6,160 bases of DNA, taken from positions 1-6,160 of the forward strand of contig JALHPW010000324.1 of NCBI GenBank assembly GCA_022842255.1, given 5' to 3'. The position numbers and the translations under genes were made by a program. The notes beneath the pieces are model-generated. The model was not told where the DNA came from and did no database searches. It saw nothing but the letters and a program-made list of their open reading frames with translations. Below are positions 1-6,160 of this stretch, piece by piece. The DNA comes from Saprospiraceae bacterium (GTDB taxonomy: Bacteria > Bacteroidota > Bacteroidia > Chitinophagales > Saprospiraceae). Positions within the stretch are counted from its first letter, which is position 1, and each line of letters starts with the position of its first letter.

Positions 1-50
1 AAACACTTAAATCGCACTACTGCACTATTTTCGCCCCTTGATTTTGTTGA

Positions 51-88
51 TTTGAGGTTGGTCGTTCTGCCGGATATTTGTAACTTTA
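51..88 (+). promoter_or_regulatory. Candidate Bacteroidota-type promoter for recN
   Basis: Two overlapping matches to the Bacteroidota housekeeping promoter pattern lie upstream of recN. One pairs TTTG (51-54) with GATATTTG (73-80) across 18 bases. The other pairs GTTG (57-60) with TAACTTTA (81-88) across 20 bases. Each downstream box differs from TAnnTTTG at one position. Either would start transcription roughly 40-50 bases before the recN ATG. The leader from there is CA-rich and has no Shine-Dalgarno-like purine run, which is usual in this phylum. This is a pattern match only; such short motifs also arise by chance. Confidence 0.4.
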
Positions 89-133
89 TAATCCAACAAA
101 CCCTCAACCCTCATTTCACCAAATCCATACACC

Positions 134-1789
134 ATGCTGAAACGCCTCCACATTCGAAACTACGCGCTCATAGACGAGCTCGAAATCAATTTTTCTGAAC
201 GACTGACCATCATCACCGGCGAAACCGGAGCGGGAAAATCCATCCTGCTCGGCGCCCTTGGGCTCATCATGGGCGAACGCGCCGACACCAAAGTGTTTTA
301 CAACGATGCGGAAAAATGCGTGGTGGAGGCCTATTTTGACGTAGCTGAATACGATTTGCGCGAGTTTTTTGAGCAACATGAATTGGATTACGACCCTGAG
401 GTGGTCATTCGCCGCGAACTTTCTCCCAATGGCAAAAGTCGGGCGTTCGTGAACGACACCCCCGCCAACAACCAGGTGCTCCAGCGGCTCACCGAAAACC
501 TGGTGGATTTGCACCAGCAATTTGACACACTGGACATCCACAACGTCAATTTTCAATTGCGGATGATTGACGCGCTGGCCGACAACGGACCCTTCCTCAA
601 AGAATACCAGCAAGGGTACCGCCAATACGCCGCTGATAAAAAACGCCTCGCAGATTTCATCGAACGCAGCCAAAGCGGGGCCAAGGAGATGGAGTTCCTT
701 CGCTTCCAACTCGATGAGCTACAAGCTGCCGAACTCCAAGAGGGCGAACAAGAATCGCTCGAAGCCGAACTCGCCCAACTCAACAATGCCGAGGACATCA
801 AACGCAGTTACGGCGCCGCCTACAACCACCTTTCGGAAAGTGAAATGAACCTCGTGGGCCAGTTGCAGGAACTCGCCCGCAGCATCGCACCCACGCGGAA
901 ACTGTCGCCACAACTTTCGGCCATCAGCGAGCGTATGGATGGCTTAGTAGCTGATTTACAAGACCTTGCAAAAGATTGCGAGCGCATTGCCGAAGGCACG
1001 GAACACGACCCGCAGCGCATTGCCGAGGCCCAGGAACGGCTGAATGTGTTGTACAAACTGCAGAAAAAACACGGCGTAAGCAGCACCACGGAACTGCTTC
1101 AAATTCAATCCGACCTACAGCAACAAACCTCGGGATACACCAATCTCGATGCTGAAATTGCGAAACTGGAACAAGCCATTGCCAAACAGGAATTCACCCT
1201 TCGTGCGCAAGCCAACAACCTCAGCGAGCGCCGACGCATGGTGCCCCGCAAATTTGAGGAGCGCGTGCAGGCCATGCTCACCCAGTTGTCCATGCCGCAC
1301 GCCCGTTTGAAAGTAGACATCGCGGACCTTGCACAACTTGGTCCCACGGGGCTTGACGACGTGCAATTCCTGTTCGCCACCAACGTAGGTGCGCGCTTTT
1401 TGCCCATCAAGGACGTGGCTTCTGGTGGTGAGCTCTCCCGTCTAACGCTTTGCACCAAAAGCCTAGTAGCCGATGCCATCCCACTGCCCACGCTCATTTT
1501 CGACGAAATCGACTCGGGTATTTCCGGCGATGTTTCCCTGAAAATGGGGCTGATTCTCAAGGAATTGAGTGCCCGCCACCAGGTCATCAGCATCACCCAC
1601 ACCCCACAGATTGCCGCCCGGGCGGATGCGCATTATTTCGTGTACAAAAAGGTGGATGGCCAGCGGACAGTCACCAATGTCCGCCTGTTAGAACCCGATG
1701 AGCGGGTGCGGTCTATTGCCGTCATGTTGAGCGGGAATCCGCCTAGTGATTCGGCGATTGCTACGGCTCGGGAGTTGGTGGAGGGGTAG
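134..1789 (+). CDS. recN: DNA repair protein RecN (SMC-like ATPase)
   Basis: RecN is a cytoplasmic, SMC-like ABC ATPase acting early in recombinational repair of DNA double-strand breaks, where it helps bring broken ends together. The 551-residue product has the family's usual length (E. coli RecN is about 553). The N-terminus MLKRLHIRNYALIDE is typical of the family and fixes the ATG. Walker A is GETGAGKS (residues 29-36). The Q-loop region is LVDLHQQFDTL (about 123-133). A long charged helical stretch (about 155-380), rich in Glu, Gln, Lys and Leu, forms the coiled-coil arms. The ABC signature is ASGGELSR (429-436), Walker B is TLIFDEIDSGISG (453-465) with catalytic Glu458, and the switch histidine is H489 in SITHTPQIAARAD. 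All ATPase motifs are present, so the gene looks intact. It stands alone after a candidate promoter; the next gene on this strand begins 102 bases later and differs sharply in composition. I see no obvious LexA box, but did not search exhaustively. Confidence 0.97.
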   Translation: MLKRLHIRNYALIDELEINFSERLTIITGETGAGKSILLGALGLIMGERADTKVFYNDAEKCVVEAYFDVAEYDLREFFEQHELDYDPEVVIRRELSPNGKSRAFVNDTPANNQVLQRLTENLVDLHQQFDTLDIHNVNFQLRMIDALADNGPFLKEYQQGYRQYAADKKRLADFIERSQSGAKEMEFLRFQLDELQAAELQEGEQESLEAELAQLNNAEDIKRSYGAAYNHLSESEMNLVGQLQELARSIAPTRKLSPQLSAISERMDGLVADLQDLAKDCERIAEGTEHDPQRIAEAQERLNVLYKLQKKHGVSSTTELLQIQSDLQQQTSGYTNLDAEIAKLEQAIAKQEFTLRAQANNLSERRRMVPRKFEERVQAMLTQLSMPHARLKVDIADLAQLGPTGLDDVQFLFATNVGARFLPIKDVASGGELSRLTLCTKSLVADAIPLPTLIFDEIDSGISGDVSLKMGLILKELSARHQVISITHTPQIAARADAHYFVYKKVDGQRTVTNVRLLEPDERVRSIAVMLSGNPPSDSAIATARELVEG

Positions 1790-1794
1790 ATTTG
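1787..1794 (+). promoter_or_regulatory. Exact TAnnTTTG box overlapping the recN stop codon
   Basis: TAGATTTG matches the Bacteroidota -7 consensus TAnnTTTG exactly and shares its first three bases with the recN TAG stop. It could start a transcript about 90 bases before the AT-rich gene at 1892. Against this, no TTG lies at the expected 17-23 base distance upstream; the nearest ones are 9 and 26 bases away. The assignment is therefore weak. Confidence 0.22.
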
Positions 1795-1891
1795 TAGCGG
1801 GCTAAGTACACCGAATAGTGCGGAGAATCGCGCTAACAGGATAGAATCGGCGATTTGAAAAATACGGCGCTAGGCGAATGAAGAATCAAAT

Positions 1892-2506
1892 ATGAATAGA
1901 ATATTTTTCTTGATTTCGATTTGTGCATTTCTGCAATGTAAGGCAACAACTCAACTCCCAAAGGTTGATTCAATTTACTATTATGAAAATTTTGACTTGT
2001 TCTTTTTAAAAGGTATGGGTAAGACTACCAAAAAAAAAGCCAACAACTTCGTAAAAGTTGGATATAAAAAAGGAGTGATAGCTCCATTGTATATGGCATT
2101 TAAACGCAATGGGCCAATTATAAAATTTGTATTGCGTGACAGTTTTCGCGTTGAAGAAAATAAAATCGTGTATGAATACTACACTAAAAATTTTTTTGGA
2201 GAAGCACCAGGTAAGCATTTTGACTTTGGTGGGACCTTTGGTTGGTCCTATAATGAATATTATATTTACATTGATATAAGCAACACCTTATTTTGCAAAC
2301 AAGTTGAAAACTATGAGGTTGCCGATGCATCGCCCATTTACAAATATTTCATTGATGAAAATGGTGAGTCTTTTAAATGTTTTGGACATTATAAAATACA
2401 CGACAGCCAATTTTCTTCAAAGGAAGAACAGTATGTAAAATGGGTAAAATACTTTGTGGATAAAGGCCATGATGCTTGTAGTAAGGCCGAACTAATTCCT
2501 AAGTAA
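1892..2506 (+). CDS. Small exported hypothetical protein, AT-rich orphan gene
   Basis: I do not recognise this 204-residue protein. Residues 1-15 (MNRIFFLISICAFLQ) form a short positively charged start and a hydrophobic core, so it probably enters the Sec pathway. Cys16 could be a lipidated cysteine, but the preceding F-L-Q is a poor lipobox because Gly, Ala or Ser is expected just before Cys. The mature part is rich in Lys, Tyr and Phe, with alternating patterns such as NEYYIYIDIS (121-130) that suggest beta strands. It has Cys135, Cys163 and Cys196, and no further membrane segment. Two 60-base lines within the gene have about 27% and 32% G+C, against 60% in a sampled recN line. Codons end mostly in A or T. 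This contrast suggests later acquisition or relaxed selection. An upstream ATG at 1879 is out of frame and closes after five codons, so the ATG at 1892 is the best start. It probably acts at the envelope; function unknown. Confidence 0.75.
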   Translation: MNRIFFLISICAFLQCKATTQLPKVDSIYYYENFDLFFLKGMGKTTKKKANNFVKVGYKKGVIAPLYMAFKRNGPIIKFVLRDSFRVEENKIVYEYYTKNFFGEAPGKHFDFGGTFGWSYNEYYIYIDISNTLFCKQVENYEVADASPIYKYFIDENGESFKCFGHYKIHDSQFSSKEEQYVKWVKYFVDKGHDACSKAELIPK

Positions 2507-2687
2507 GATGCTAATTTAGACTGCGGCATTTGGTTTCCTTACTAAATCACGCAAGCCGATATTTAATTGAATAAGGCTAACAACTTTAGATACCCCCAGC
2601 TCGCGCCGGGCTCATCCTGATGCGAAAATATTCTTAGATCCTTGTCAGCGCAACATATATTCATCACCTCCATATCAAAACAATCCC
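2507..2687. other. Intergenic gap with a GC-rich patch in AT-rich DNA
   Basis: This 181-base gap follows the AT-rich orphan gene and continues its low G+C (about 38% in the line 2521-2580) until a short GC-rich patch, ACCCCCAGCTCGCGCCGGGC (2592-2611). After that come 76 mixed bases and the next ATG. TTAGAT occurs on both sides of the patch, at 2586-2591 and 2634-2639. I found no exact TAnnTTTG box, no strong terminator stem and no RNA gene. The patch could mark the right-hand end of the compositionally odd segment. Confidence 0.4.
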
Positions 2688-3527
2688 ATGCTCACCCACA
2701 TCACTGTCCGCCCTGCCGCTCGTGGCGGTAAGTACCTCGGCGAAGACGCCACCAATCCCAACGCTAAAAATCCAAAAAGTGCCCTGGTCTGTATCTGGAA
2801 CAAAGAAACAGGCGGGATGCTACAATGCGCTTTCGCCAATGCACCCACCAAAGCGAGTGCCGGCCCTCCCAACCTCATGGATCCCGTGCGGCGCTGCGAC
2901 CCATTTGCCACCGCTCCGGATACCGTGGAGGTCCGGTTTCAGGTGGACATTTCGGAGCCTACCGTTTTTACCGTGTGGGTGCTTGGCCCGCTGAGCCATA
3001 TCGATCAGGCGCGTACGGTACAGTCCGACATCACGGTGTTGCCCGGCGTGGATATTGGCTCCAACCCATTGTCCACCGATGCCCTGGCACCCGCAAAATT
3101 CCCGGAAGGATTGGTGTTGGAGATTCCTGGCCTATGCGTCAGCAATGTATCCGCCAACCTGCCTACCGACCCAAAACAACAAGTGTCCTGCTCCGCCAAA
3201 GTGACCATGATGTGCGGCTGCCCTATCAACAATACACCCAATTGGTATTGGCCGCCCAGCGATTTTGTCGTCCAGTTGGTGACGTACATGAAAAGCGGCG
3301 CAATCCACAAGTACACCCTGGATTTTAATATTCTGCTCGACGTAAGCAGTTCGTTTTATGGGGTTTGGGACAACCAAATCACTGCGGGCGATTCGGTGGA
3401 GCAAGCCTGGGTACTTGCCTACCAACCTAAACTGGGCAACCAGGGGATGTGCCAATACCCGCCCGCTCCTCCAAAACTTTCAGAAGAGGTGCAGCGATTA
3501 CTTGCCATATCGAGGCATGAGGCTTAA
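2688..3527 (+). CDS. Uncharacterised two-part beta-rich protein with MMCGCPI motif
   Basis: The 279-residue product has no signal peptide or membrane segment, so it is probably cytoplasmic or leaves by an unrecognised route. Two parts can be seen. Part one (about 1-150) starts HITVRPAARGGKYLGED, has strands SALVCIWN and VEVRFQVDISEPTVFTVWVLGPL, and ends LVLEIPGLCV (142-151). Part two (about 160-258) has VSCSAKVTMMCGCPI (167-180), VVQLVTYMKSG (194-204) and an Ig-like closing pattern WVLAYQPKLGNQG (241-253). A short charged helix ends the chain. The eight cysteines are at 35, 47, 70, 150, 168, 176, 178 and 255; C176-G-C178 could bind metal or form disulfides. From memory, the order ARGGK-(F/Y)-LG, a LELPG-like segment, MMCGCPI and a terminal GNxG recalls a family of uncharacterised bacterial proteins with two beta-sandwich halves; I could not check this. 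Composition returns to the window's usual GC level. The upstream frame is open for some distance but holds no better start codon near 2688. Function unknown. Confidence 0.85.
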   Translation: MLTHITVRPAARGGKYLGEDATNPNAKNPKSALVCIWNKETGGMLQCAFANAPTKASAGPPNLMDPVRRCDPFATAPDTVEVRFQVDISEPTVFTVWVLGPLSHIDQARTVQSDITVLPGVDIGSNPLSTDALAPAKFPEGLVLEIPGLCVSNVSANLPTDPKQQVSCSAKVTMMCGCPINNTPNWYWPPSDFVVQLVTYMKSGAIHKYTLDFNILLDVSSSFYGVWDNQITAGDSVEQAWVLAYQPKLGNQGMCQYPPAPPKLSEEVQRLLAISRHEA

Positions 3528-3528
3528 A

Positions 3529-3578
3529 CGCTGCGCTAGGTTCTAACCTCAGGTGCTTCGCTGCGCTCAGCATGACAC
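3529..3578. repeat. Short GC-rich repeat motif in the convergent intergenic gap
   Basis: The gap between two converging genes carries CGCTGCGCT twice, at 3529-3537 and 3559-3567, exactly 30 bases apart. The second copy sits in GCTTCGCTGCGCTCAGCATG, which strongly resembles, from memory, the dispersed 'TTCGCTGCGCTCAGGATGACA' type of repeat found between genes in many bacterial genomes. Between the copies is the near-perfect palindrome AGGTTCTAACCT (3538-3549). TGCT (3554-3557) can also pair with AGCA (3569-3572). The pairings are short and there is no T-tract, so a role as a bidirectional terminator is possible but unproven. Confidence 0.4.
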
Positions 3579-3584
3579 TCCCCC

Positions 3585-4718
3585 TCAGGCCCCCAACTCC
3601 AAGGTCCCATCCGCATGACGGGCAAAACGGCCCTCTGTGCGGTCGTGCACCTGATCGTAACGGCTCCAGGGCCAGCCGCCAAACTTGGTAGCGTGGTAAT
3701 CTTCAAACGCCTGCTGGATTTCTTCCTTGGTGTTCATCACAAAAGGCCCGTATTGGATTACGTTTTCGCCGATAGGCCGACCTTGTAAAACCAGGATGCG
3801 CGCTTCTGAATCGCCGTTCACAAGTGCAATATCCACAGCGGCATTCACCACCGCGGAATGGTATTTTTCGATGGTTTTACCGGCAACGGAAAGCTGATTG
3901 CCCAGGTAAAAATACAGGGCACGATTGATGCCCTTGCTCGCTTTTGGAAGGGTAAACGTGGCTCCGGGGGCCAATTTAAGGTTAAATATGGCCACTTCGT
4001 TGGTAGGGTCCGCTGCCCACGAATTGGGAGGAGGCGCTGGGGCGACATGTCCCTGAAGTGTGCCTGCAATGACTTCCACTTCCGTGGGTTTTCCCGCTGC
4101 ATCCGTGTGCTGCAACTTCGGGATTTTACTGCCCCAGAGCATCTTGAAATGGGGCTCCACCATCTTGTTTTTCTTGGGCAGATTGAGCCAGATTTGAAAA
4201 AGCTCCATCGGGTTTTCCTCGTCTTTTTTGAGCAAAGGGAACATTTCAGAATGCTGAACCCCCTTGCCCGCGGTCATCCATTGCACATCCCCTTCGCCAT
4301 ACCGGCCCGAGGCGCCCAAGGAATCGGCATGGTCCACCAGACCATCGCGTACCACCGTAATGGTCTCAAACCCTCGGTGCGGGTGACCGGGGAAACCAGG
4401 CACTTTTTTGCCGTGGTACATCCGCCAGCCATCTTTTATGATAAAATCATCGCCCAAACTCCGGCCTTTCAGCGAAACCGCCGGACCCATTTCGTCATTG
4501 CCCATGGGAAATTTGTCTTCATGATGGACGCAAAACAGGAAGGGATCGAGCGTATCCCAGGCAAAACCCATGGGTTTGATGGACAGGATTGGGTCGGTAT
4601 CCATATTGGATTCGTCTGGGTTTGTTTTTGATTTCGATTTGCTATGGGATGGCAAACCAATCATGGCCAAAACAGCCATTGAAAATTTGGCTAAAAAGCC
4701 TCTCCGATTGTTCTCCAT
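3585..4718 (-). CDS. Pirin-family bicupin protein with twin-arginine signal
   Basis: Pirins are bicupin metalloproteins; some bacterial members show quercetin dioxygenase activity and others bind protein partners. The core of this 377-residue protein is a clear pirin. HPHRGFETI (112-120) supplies His112 and His114, and GKGVQHSEMF (151-160) supplies His156 and Glu158, matching the four iron ligands of the family. GEGDVQWMTAGKG (141-153) is the conserved stretch before the second ligand pair. The C-terminal pirin cupin follows (about 235-355), including ALYFYLGNQLSVAG and a tail with GPFVMNTKEEI. At about 330 residues after the leader, it is longer than the commonest 230-300 residue pirins. The N-terminus is unusual: NNRRGFLAKF (3-12) resembles a twin-arginine motif, followed by hydrophobic SMAVLAMIGLP and a Ser/Lys-rich stretch, suggesting export of the folded, metal-loaded protein. 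The ATG at 4718 preserves this signal. The gene lies 68 bases after a T9SS cargo gene on the same strand. Substrate unknown. Confidence 0.95.
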   Translation of the reverse strand: MENNRRGFLAKFSMAVLAMIGLPSHSKSKSKTNPDESNMDTDPILSIKPMGFAWDTLDPFLFCVHHEDKFPMGNDEMGPAVSLKGRSLGDDFIIKDGWRMYHGKKVPGFPGHPHRGFETITVVRDGLVDHADSLGASGRYGEGDVQWMTAGKGVQHSEMFPLLKKDEENPMELFQIWLNLPKKNKMVEPHFKMLWGSKIPKLQHTDAAGKPTEVEVIAGTLQGHVAPAPPPNSWAADPTNEVAIFNLKLAPGATFTLPKASKGINRALYFYLGNQLSVAGKTIEKYHSAVVNAAVDIALVNGDSEARILVLQGRPIGENVIQYGPFVMNTKEEIQQAFEDYHATKFGGWPWSRYDQVHDRTEGRFARHADGTLELGA

Positions 4719-4764
4719 GCTGGGTAGATTTGTATGTGAAGCAATAAAAGGACATTGGAAACGC

Positions 4765-4795
4765 CAAAAATGGTTTTGGGTTCAAATCAGCGCAA
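4765..4795 (-). promoter_or_regulatory. Candidate promoter for the pirin gene
   Basis: Read on the minus strand, TTG (4795-4793) is followed after 20 bases by CATTTTTG (4772-4765), one mismatch from TAnnTTTG. It would start transcription about 40 bases before the pirin ATG. The TTG lies inside the end of the upstream T9SS cargo gene. The downstream box overlaps a small hairpin (4764-4779: CCAAAA and TTTTGG around a 4-base loop), which could instead mark the end of the upstream transcript, though no T-run follows it. Pattern match only. Confidence 0.3.
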
Positions 4796-6160
4796 TAAGG
4801 TAAGGTCACCTTTAAACACCTCCTCAAAACCATTGAGGAACCGAACTTTGACCAAATACCAGTACACACCCGGAGCGGCAGCCACGCCGCCGATGCTGCC
4901 ATCCCAGCCCATTTGAGGGTCGGATACCGGGAAGTTTTGTTTTTCAAAAACCAGGCTTCCCCAGCGGTCATATACTTGAAGCATTTCAACCTTGTCAACG
5001 TCTTTGCCCGCAAAGAGGGTAAAACGGTCATTTGGAGAAGCCGATGCGGGCTTAAACACATTGGGAATATAGACCGTGCCAAGCAAGACGGTAATCGTCA
5101 CGGCATCCGAAATGACACAACCACTGGTATCGGTAGCAAACAGGGTATAGCTAGTGGTTTGTAATGGAGAGGCGTTGGTATTCAAGCAGGTAGCACAATC
5201 CAGATAGTTTGCGGGTTCCCAATAGTACGAGAGGATTCGTCCAGGGTCGCTCGCCACCCCGGTCAGGAGTACGGAATTGCCCAAAGCAATGGTGGTATCG
5301 GAAAGCACCTGCAGGGTATTGGTCTGAGGTGTGGGACTGGGACCCGATTCGGGGACCACCACTGTGGCAGTAAACGGGCAAATGCCGGCGGCATTGACGC
5401 TTACGGTATAGGTACCCGCCCTTAATTTTGTAGCCGTGGGGCCCAATTGTGGAGGCTGTGTGCTCCAGGCAAAACTCGGATCCATCAAATCAGGATTGGG
5501 CAGGATGGATGCGCTGCCATCAAAGCCGCCCGGACAGCTCGGCGGAATCACCGTGATTGCTAAACCCGGGATTTCAATTGGGAAAGTAATGGTATCCGCT
5601 CCGCTGCAACTGCTCGAAGCCCGCAGGGTAACTGTATATAAACCTGGTCCGCTAAACGTATGCGCCGGATTTTGCACCGTGCTGGTGTTGGCTGCCCCGG
5701 AATTGGGGTCACCAAAATCCCATAGCCAGTTTTCGGGACAATTGTCGGAAAGGTCGGTAAAGGCGTAGGCGCTGTTTCCTGCACATTCGCTGCTGAAATT
5801 GGCCACAATAGGCGGCGCGTTTTCAATGACAAAATCATCAAAGGCTACCCCATCAAAATCATTGCAGGTGGTGCCGCTGCCAAATATGAAGCGAAAACGC
5901 ACATTGGGCTTTCCTCCCAGGTCTGACAAACAATGCTTGGCGCTTACCCAGCCATTGCTTCCATTGCCCCCCAAACAACTGCCACTGGTCGGCTTTACAC
6001 TTCCGGCCCAGCCGTGTCTTGGGTTTGCCAAGGAGCCAAGATTGGTGATGGAGGAGATGTTGTACCAATTGCTGTTCAGGCAATTGGCAAGGGAGTTGGT
6101 GGAACCGACATTAGACCAAGTCGTGCCACCATCCACGGAATATTGAAGATTTGCGCCATC
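4787..6160 (-). CDS. T9SS type B cargo protein, C-terminal part (start outside window)
   Basis: This reading frame stays open to the window edge, so only the last 457 residues are seen; the first in-frame start-like codon (GTG at 6136) is internal to a domain and not the true start. In order: an N-terminal module (about 1-112), starting DGANLQYSVDGGTTW and ending DFDGVAFDDFVIEN, resembles the MAM-like or jelly-roll domains of secreted Bacteroidota proteins. A PKD domain (about 117-196) has WLWDFGD and HTFSGPGLYTVTL. An SprB-type repeat (about 198-272) has PPSCPGGFDGSASI, FAWST and LRAGTYTVSVNAAGIC. A second PKD/Ig-like module (about 280-358) has SYYWEPANYLDCATC and TSYTLFATDTSGC. The sorting domain (about 361-457) has VYIPNVFKPASASPNDRF, VYDRWGSLVFE, WDGSIGG and PGVYWYLVKV, typical of the gliding-motility C-terminal family. 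The protein is probably exported by Sec, then through the outer membrane by T9SS, and displayed or released as an adhesin or surface filament component. No catalytic domain lies in the visible part. Confidence 0.93.
   Translation of the reverse strand, partial: DGANLQYSVDGGTTWSNVGSTNSLANCLNSNWYNISSITNLGSLANPRHGWAGSVKPTSGSCLGGNGSNGWVSAKHCLSDLGGKPNVRFRFIFGSGTTCNDFDGVAFDDFVIENAPPIVANFSSECAGNSAYAFTDLSDNCPENWLWDFGDPNSGAANTSTVQNPAHTFSGPGLYTVTLRASSSCSGADTITFPIEIPGLAITVIPPSCPGGFDGSASILPNPDLMDPSFAWSTQPPQLGPTATKLRAGTYTVSVNAAGICPFTATVVVPESGPSPTPQTNTLQVLSDTTIALGNSVLLTGVASDPGRILSYYWEPANYLDCATCLNTNASPLQTTSYTLFATDTSGCVISDAVTITVLLGTVYIPNVFKPASASPNDRFTLFAGKDVDKVEMLQVYDRWGSLVFEKQNFPVSDPQMGWDGSIGGVAAAPGVYWYLVKVRFLNGFEEVFKGDLTLLR

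Noticed and set aside
116..709. 197-codon open frame on the minus strand across recN
   Set aside because: It lies entirely opposite a confidently identified recN reading frame and has no recognisable motif; long antisense frames are common opposite GC-rich genes.
1105..1602. 165-codon minus-strand open frame inside recN
   Set aside because: It is rich in Ser, Arg and Cys, as expected for an antisense shadow, and overlaps the signature and Walker B coding region of recN.
1795..1804. TAGCGGGCTA palindrome after recN as a terminator
   Set aside because: The stem is four bases with a two-base loop and no T-tract.
1832..2582. GCTAACA present on both sides of the AT-rich gene (1832-1838 and 2576-2582) as a possible target-site duplication
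   Set aside because: Seven bases matching over this distance is readily expected by chance, and the copies do not sit at sharp composition borders.
3858..4631. 257-codon open frame on the plus strand across the pirin gene
   Set aside because: It is the reverse of the pirin coding region, whose metal-ligand motifs are intact; the plus-strand translation resembles no protein family.
4725..4732. TAGATTTG on the plus strand between the two minus-strand genes as a promoter
   Set aside because: It points into the antisense of the T9SS gene with no plausible plus-strand gene downstream.
4764..4779. CCAAAA/TTTTGG hairpin after the T9SS gene as an intrinsic terminator
   Set aside because: The stem is AT-heavy and only six pairs long, and no T-run follows on the minus strand, so it is not a convincing terminator.

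Overview
The window looks like chromosomal DNA of a member of the Bacteroidota, probably near the Saprospiria. The main reason is the minus-strand gene at the right edge: it ends in a C-terminal sorting domain of the gliding-motility / type IX secretion (T9SS) type B kind, preceded by PKD-like and SprB-repeat-like modules, an arrangement largely restricted to this phylum. AT-rich leaders without clear Shine-Dalgarno sites, and matches to the Bacteroidota promoter pattern (TTG, a spacer of about 20 bases, then TAnnTTTG), agree with this. The class-level assignment is inference. Base composition is moderately GC-rich (60% in one sampled 60-base line of recN), except for one AT-rich island.

Layout, left to right. 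Bases 1-133 are a leader with a candidate promoter. 134-1789 (+) is a full-length recN, an SMC-like DNA double-strand-break repair ATPase. 1892-2506 (+) is a markedly AT-rich orphan gene for a small, probably exported protein, flanked by short AT-leaning intergenic DNA. 2688-3527 (+) encodes a cysteine-containing, two-part beta-rich protein of unknown function. A 57-base convergent gap follows, holding a short motif resembling dispersed repeats seen in many genomes. 3585-4718 (-) is a pirin-family bicupin carrying a twin-arginine signal. 4787-6160 (-) is the C-terminal 457 residues of a large T9SS type B cargo protein whose start lies beyond the window.

There is no sign that these genes form one pathway. 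recN is a housekeeping repair gene with a candidate promoter of its own. The two hypothetical genes after it share its strand, but gaps of 102 and 181 bases and the composition change argue against a tight operon. The pirin gene lies 68 bases downstream of the T9SS cargo gene on the same strand, so read-through is possible, although a candidate promoter sits in the gap. Both of these minus-strand products are predicted to leave the cytoplasm by different routes (Tat versus Sec/T9SS). I saw no tRNA, rRNA, CRISPR array, transposase or replication origin. There is no clear new multi-gene system. The items most worth a second look are the unknown two-part protein with its MMCGCPI motif, the AT-rich island gene, and the Tat-targeted pirin.
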